NCBI GenBank assembly: GCA_027658995.1
Contig: JAQDQK010000018.1
Location: forward strand, 9,200 to 73,199
Reading direction: 5' to 3'
Source of the DNA: Propionibacteriaceae bacterium AM104-82
Lineage (GTDB): Bacteria; Actinomycetota; Actinomycetes; Propionibacteriales; Propionibacteriaceae
DNA: 64,000 nucleotides
Part shown: positions 60,771-64,000 of the stretch, in pieces
Position numbering within the stretch: the stretch's first letter is position 1
Layout of the letters: each line of letters begins with the position of its first letter
Made by a program: the position numbers and the translations under genes
Notes under the pieces: generated by a model
What the model saw: only the letters and a program-made list of their open reading frames with translations
Databases searched by the model: none
Told to the model about the DNA's origin: nothing

Positions 60771-61499
60771 TCAGCCGCGCAGGTCGGCAGCGAGGGCGAC
60801 GAGTTCGGCCGCCAGGTCGCCCGGTTCGACGGCGTCCCAGTGCTCGCGGTCGACGCGGTAGATCTCCTCGCCGCGGCAGAACCACATCAGCGTGTTCGGG
60901 CCCTCGACCCCGGGCCCTCCCCAGGTCAGCGTCAGCGTCGCGTCGGGAGACAGGGCAGCCTCGGCCGAGCGGCGCAGTTCCTCGGGGGCGCCGTCCCAAG
61001 CCGCGATGCTCTCCATCGTCGACCCAACGCCGGCAGGGGGAGTGACGTCGGGACGGGCGACCGGACGACGCTCACCGACCCGCGGCGCCGCGGTGAGCGC
61101 AGGCGGCAACACCCGCGCCAGCGCGTCCCACGTCTGGTCGGCGGGCGCGAGGGTGATCTCCACGACCGGTTCCATCTTCGTCAACTGCCCGTTCTCCGAC
61201 ACGGCGCGCGAGCGGGCGACCACCGTCCGATCGGGAGCGAGGTGCGCGGTGCTGAGGAACACGACGTCGCCCATGGTCGCCACTAGCACGAAGCCCGCCT
61301 TTGCCGTGACGGCAACGCCCAGCGCCTCCGCCCAGCGCGGCTCAAGCGAGCCGTCCTCCAGGTAGAGGCCCGCCGCCTGCTGGAAGACCGCCTGGTCCTC
61401 GTCCGGGGCGCCGCCGCTGCGGTAGCGGTCCTTTGCCTGTTCCCAGGCGAGCATCGGCATCACGCCGAGCAGCAGGGGGCTGTCGGGCAGTTCGATCAT
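60771..61499 (-). CDS. Uncharacterised protein of the WXG-type secretion cluster
   Basis: A 242-residue soluble alpha/beta protein with no motif I can name. Size and place suggest an ESX-associated accessory protein (EspG- or SseB-like), but I cannot support this from residues. It starts two bases after the lipoprotein stop and is last in a four-gene minus-strand run. Confidence 0.6.
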   Translation of the reverse strand: MIELPDSPLLLGVMPMLAWEQAKDRYRSGGAPDEDQAVFQQAAGLYLEDGSLEPRWAEALGVAVTAKAGFVLVATMGDVVFLSTAHLAPDRTVVARSRAVSENGQLTKMEPVVEITLAPADQTWDALARVLPPALTAAPRVGERRPVARPDVTPPAGVGSTMESIAAWDGAPEELRRSAEAALSPDATLTLTWGGPGVEGPNTLMWFCRGEEIYRVDREHWDAVEPGDLAAELVALAADLRG

Positions 61500-61501
61500 G
61501 T

Positions 61502-61924
61502 CTATCCTCGGGGCAGGTCGTACTTGGTTGCCAGGTCGTCGAGCAGGATACTGCGCGCCTCGGTGGGGTTGCCTGCGCCCTCCGCCGAGCGCTGCCCGGT
61601 CACCTTGATCCGCAGCGCCGCGCTCTTCACCGGCAGCCCCACGACGGCGGGAGCGACGGCCTTCTCGATGGCGTCGACCAGCGGCGTCAGTTCGGAGGTC
61701 GAGGTCGCCTCGACGTCGGCCGTGACCAGCATGGTGCGCATCTCGCTCATCCCGCCGGTGACGTCATAGGACGCCTCGACCGACTCGACGCCGGGGACGC
61801 TGGCGGCGGCCGACGCGACCCCCGACTCCCACGTCTCCTTGCCCTCCAGGTCCTGCGGCGCGCAGCCGATCAGCGCGAGCAGGCCGGCAAGAACACCCAT
61901 GGTCGCGAGGATACGCGGCCTCAT
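61502..61924 (-). CDS. Lipoprotein of the WXG-type cluster
   Basis: A 140-residue protein with lipobox LIGC (Cys21), so it is anchored outside the membrane. The mature part is a small alpha/beta domain (SVPGVESVEASYDVTGGMSEMRTMLVTADVEA, then the LRIKVTGQ strand). Its start overlaps the WXG-lipase stop by ATGA. It may help the lipase fold or inhibit it at the membrane; that is inference from coupling. Confidence 0.75.
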   Translation of the reverse strand: MRPRILATMGVLAGLLALIGCAPQDLEGKETWESGVASAAASVPGVESVEASYDVTGGMSEMRTMLVTADVEATSTSELTPLVDAIEKAVAPAVVGLPVKSAALRIKVTGQRSAEGAGNPTEARSILLDDLATKYDLPRG

Positions 61925-63498
61925 TGCCGTCCGACGTCGTACTGATAGGTGACGACGTTGCCCTGCCCGGTCAGGTACGGGGCAAGCAGGTCGTTGAAGC
62001 GCTGGATGTCGGCGTTGCCCTGGCTGTGGGTCGCGACGTCGGTCGCGTAGGTCGGCACCCCGTGCGCCGTGCCGGGGTCGGTCCAGCGCGGCAGGTGCAC
62101 CTCGGTGACGTTGGGCTGGGGATGGACGCCGCCCAGGTCCAACTTCGGGACCACGTCGGTGGTGTGGTGGAAGTTGAGGGCTGGTACGTCCGGGTTGATC
62201 GGGATCGTGTTGATGGGCGAGCCTGCCGAGACCACCCCGTCGACCTGGTACCTCGCGGTGAACGCGGGATCGGCGGCGATGTTGGCGGCGATGATGCCGC
62301 CCTGCGAGTGGCCGGTCAGCAGGATGTTGGGGCGCTCGACAGGCCCGTGCGTCGACTCGTACTCGCGGATCGCCATGTCGATGGCTGCCTTGGTGGATTG
62401 AGTCACGGCGGAATCGCCGTAGCCGACGGCCTTGAAGTCGGCTGGCCAGTCGGTGCCCTCGATGTCGCCCGTCCAGCCGTTGATGCTGCCCATCCCGATG
62501 GTGGTGCCCGGCACGTTCACGATGAAGCGCGGCGGGTGGCCCTCGATGACGGAGACCTCGACGGCGGGGCGGTCGGTGCGATCGGAGTCGTCCGGTCCGC
62601 GGGTGTCGTAGGGGCGCTCGAGGTTGGCGATCAGGTCGGTCACCGACGCTGGGCCGTTGATCTGTTCGGTGCCACGCAGGGTCGGCACGTAGGGAGAGCC
62701 GTCGTCGAAGAACTGGGTTCCCGTCACGTCGCCGATGGCGTGCATGCCCAGGTACAGCCCCTGGCCGAGCACCTCGGACGGGGCCGGAAGCTTGCCGGTG
62801 TAGAGCATCTCCTGCAGCCAGCGCGGCTGCCTGCCTGCCTCGTCCATGAAGCCGTTCGACGCGCGCTGCCAGGCCTGCAGGGGGCCGACGGCGTCGGGCC
62901 ACAGCACCTCGGCCGCGTCGACCATCCACTGGTTCGCGCCGCTCAGCAGGTCCTGCGCGCCCGCGAAGCCCGAGTTGGTCCAGTCGATCGCGGTCTGCTG
63001 CGCACCGTCGAGCAGGTCGTTGACGACCAGTTTGCCGAGCGCGAATGCCGTCCTGCCGTCGAACCCGTTGAGCCGCAGCACGATGCTGACGACGGCGCCG
63101 CTGAGTTCGCTCCACCACCAGGCGCGCCGCGGGTCGAGGCTTGCGGGGAAGGACGCGGTCGACGACACCCAACCGGAGTCGCCGATCGAGAACCGCTTGG
63201 ACACGGCGTTGCGCTGCAGGTCGCGCTGGTCGGCCTGGAGCCGTCGCAGTTCGGCGGCGGCGTCCGAGACGATGTCTGCCTGCTGGCTGAGCAGGTCGGC
63301 CAGTTCGGCCCAGCGGTGCAGCATCAGGCGGAAGTCCTGACGCGACCGGTCGGCGGCCTTGCCGAACCAGACCGGCGGGCGCATGGCGAGCACGCCCTGG
63401 TGCTGGGCCTGGAGCGTCGCGACCCGCTGCCGGTTCGCCGACGCCTCTGCCTCCATGGGGCCTGCGTCCCAGCGCAGCCCGTCTCCCCATCCCGCCAT
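61921..63498 (-). CDS. WXG-type N-terminus fused to alpha/beta-hydrolase lipase
   Basis: A 525-residue protein. Residues 1-100 are two long helices with a central W-F-G (44-46), the layout of type VII secretion substrates. The middle 110-310 is of unknown fold. The C-terminal part is an alpha/beta hydrolase: oxyanion-side strand PNILLTGHSQGGIIAANIA with nucleophile Ser398, a candidate acid Asp448 in HHTTDVVPKLD, and candidate histidines 479 and 491. It is probably a secreted lipase or effector. It starts two bases after the small WXG protein stop. Confidence 0.82.
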   Translation of the reverse strand: MAGWGDGLRWDAGPMEAEASANRQRVATLQAQHQGVLAMRPPVWFGKAADRSRQDFRLMLHRWAELADLLSQQADIVSDAAAELRRLQADQRDLQRNAVSKRFSIGDSGWVSSTASFPASLDPRRAWWWSELSGAVVSIVLRLNGFDGRTAFALGKLVVNDLLDGAQQTAIDWTNSGFAGAQDLLSGANQWMVDAAEVLWPDAVGPLQAWQRASNGFMDEAGRQPRWLQEMLYTGKLPAPSEVLGQGLYLGMHAIGDVTGTQFFDDGSPYVPTLRGTEQINGPASVTDLIANLERPYDTRGPDDSDRTDRPAVEVSVIEGHPPRFIVNVPGTTIGMGSINGWTGDIEGTDWPADFKAVGYGDSAVTQSTKAAIDMAIREYESTHGPVERPNILLTGHSQGGIIAANIAADPAFTARYQVDGVVSAGSPINTIPINPDVPALNFHHTTDVVPKLDLGGVHPQPNVTEVHLPRWTDPGTAHGVPTYATDVATHSQGNADIQRFNDLLAPYLTGQGNVVTYQYDVGRQ

Positions 63499-63500
63499 CG

Positions 63501-63800
63501 TCAGCCTCCGAACATCTCGCGGATCTGGCCGACGCCGGTGTCCTCGGCGTCGCGGTAGTTGTTGGCCGACTCGACCAGCTTGGAAGGATGCTCGCTCAGG
63601 TGCTGGGTGACGCGGCGGGTCGCGGCCTCGTAGCGGCCCTGCAGTGCGCGGGCGGCGAAGGCGGCCATGCCGCCGCTCATCGCGGTGTTGGGGGAGTCGA
63701 CCCGCGCGGAGGAGAACGTCTGGCTCGCCTCCTGGGTGCGCGCACCCATGGTCGTCCCGTAGTCGGCCAGTACCCCGTATTCGACGGCGAAATCACTCAT
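63501..63800 (-). CDS. WXG100-like small secreted protein
   Basis: A 99-residue helical hairpin protein similar in size and layout to ESAT-6/WXG100 proteins, but the central W-x-G is not present; the turn region reads SPNTAMSGGMAAFAARALQGRYE. The C-terminus ends EMFGG. It is likely the partner of the WXG-lipase. Its start has GGGGCTCC upstream and overlaps a stop codon of the repeat-rich reading frame before it. Confidence 0.75.
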   Translation of the reverse strand: MSDFAVEYGVLADYGTTMGARTQEASQTFSSARVDSPNTAMSGGMAAFAARALQGRYEAATRRVTQHLSEHPSKLVESANNYRDAEDTGVGQIREMFGG

Positions 63801-63874
63801 GGGAGCCCCTTCCTTGCGTCATCGTATTGGCGGGAGGGGGCAACCCCCGGGCGCTCGGGTCGACCCCACCCCGT

Positions 63875-64000
63875 TGGTTGAGCCATGTCGGGCGTGGAGC
63901 GGTCGGCATCGGTCGAAACCCCCGCTGGTTGAGCCATGGCGGGCGCGGAGCGGCTGGCATCGGTCGAAACCCCCGTTGGTTGAGCCATGGCAGGCGCGGA
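63875..64000. repeat. 51-bp tandem repeats
   Basis: The unit begins TGGTTGAGCCATG and ends CGGTCGAAACCCCCG. Units start at 63875, 63926 and 63977 (the last cut by the window edge) and differ at a few bases. The unit length equals 17 codons, and the minus strand is open through all copies (MAQPTGVSTDA repeats) up to the WXG gene. GGTTGAG...TCGAAACC repeats are common intergenic elements in actinobacteria, so I treat it as a repeat, not a gene. Confidence 0.85.

Noticed and set aside
63875..64000. CRISPR-like array
   Set aside because: The units are contiguous 51-bp tandem repeats with no unique spacers.

Overview
The window is one contiguous piece of a high-GC actinobacterial chromosome. Codon use is strongly GC-ending, GTG starts and 1- to 4-base start/stop overlaps are frequent, and the gene content (phosphoketolase, MoxR/DUF58/VWA locus, WXG-type secretion genes, SHOCT proteins, ThrE-type exporter) fits a Propionibacteriaceae-like fermentative actinobacterium. 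The family assignment is inference from gene content only. I see no rRNA, tRNA, CRISPR array, insertion sequence or phage gene.

Layout. 1-5274 (minus): a MoxR AAA+ / DUF58 / VWA / TPR operon headed by a lipoprotein. 5480-11484: housekeeping singletons (CBS protein, lipoprotein, EEP-fold enzyme, ScyD/E-like secreted protein, RibD-like reductase, methyltransferase, VOC protein, AraC regulator). 11496-13976: phosphoketolase. 14158-15091: two small membrane proteins. 15175-22659: a FadR/GntR repressor divergent from a five-gene operon (class-V-fold PLP enzyme, MalEFG-type importer without ATPase, AceE-like thiamine enzyme), with two operator-like palindromes between them. 22783-23042: cspA and its terminator. 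23145-26047: MFS exporter convergent with a NERD-domain helicase. 26158-28774: alpha-galactosidase and its ROK regulator. 28853-33302: OsmC protein and a four-gene Fe/AEP-type ABC importer. 33328-34152: MntA/HepT-type toxin-antitoxin with a frameshifted toxin gene.

34156-41271 (minus) carries four tightly linked genes read as herA, sbcD(mre11), sbcC(rad50), nurA, the gene set and order known from archaeal end-resection operons. 41416-46178: SHOCT genes divergent from a two-component system, which is followed by a GNAT enzyme and a pair of ferritin-fold paralogues, one of which has lost its metal ligands. 46239-47645: an SDR gene and its divergent TetR regulator, both frameshifted around an intact palindromic operator. 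47698-49028: a HAD phosphatase and a DUF4303-like protein.

49251-58461 is a candidate catabolic module: SorC-family regulator, binding-protein-dependent importer, secreted carbohydrate-binding protein, NagD-like phosphatase and glycerol-1-phosphate-dehydrogenase-like enzyme. Two 80-bp palindromic elements in opposite orientation bracket its structural genes. 58743-60738: ThrE-type exporter and LURP-one-like protein. 60771-63800 (minus): a WXG-type secretion cluster including a WXG-lipase fusion. The window ends in 51-bp tandem repeats. The most likely undescribed systems are the 15-22.7 kb operon, the bracketed 50-58.6 kb module, and the active/inactive diiron pair; the bacterial herA-mre11-rad50-nurA operon is the most striking known-family arrangement.
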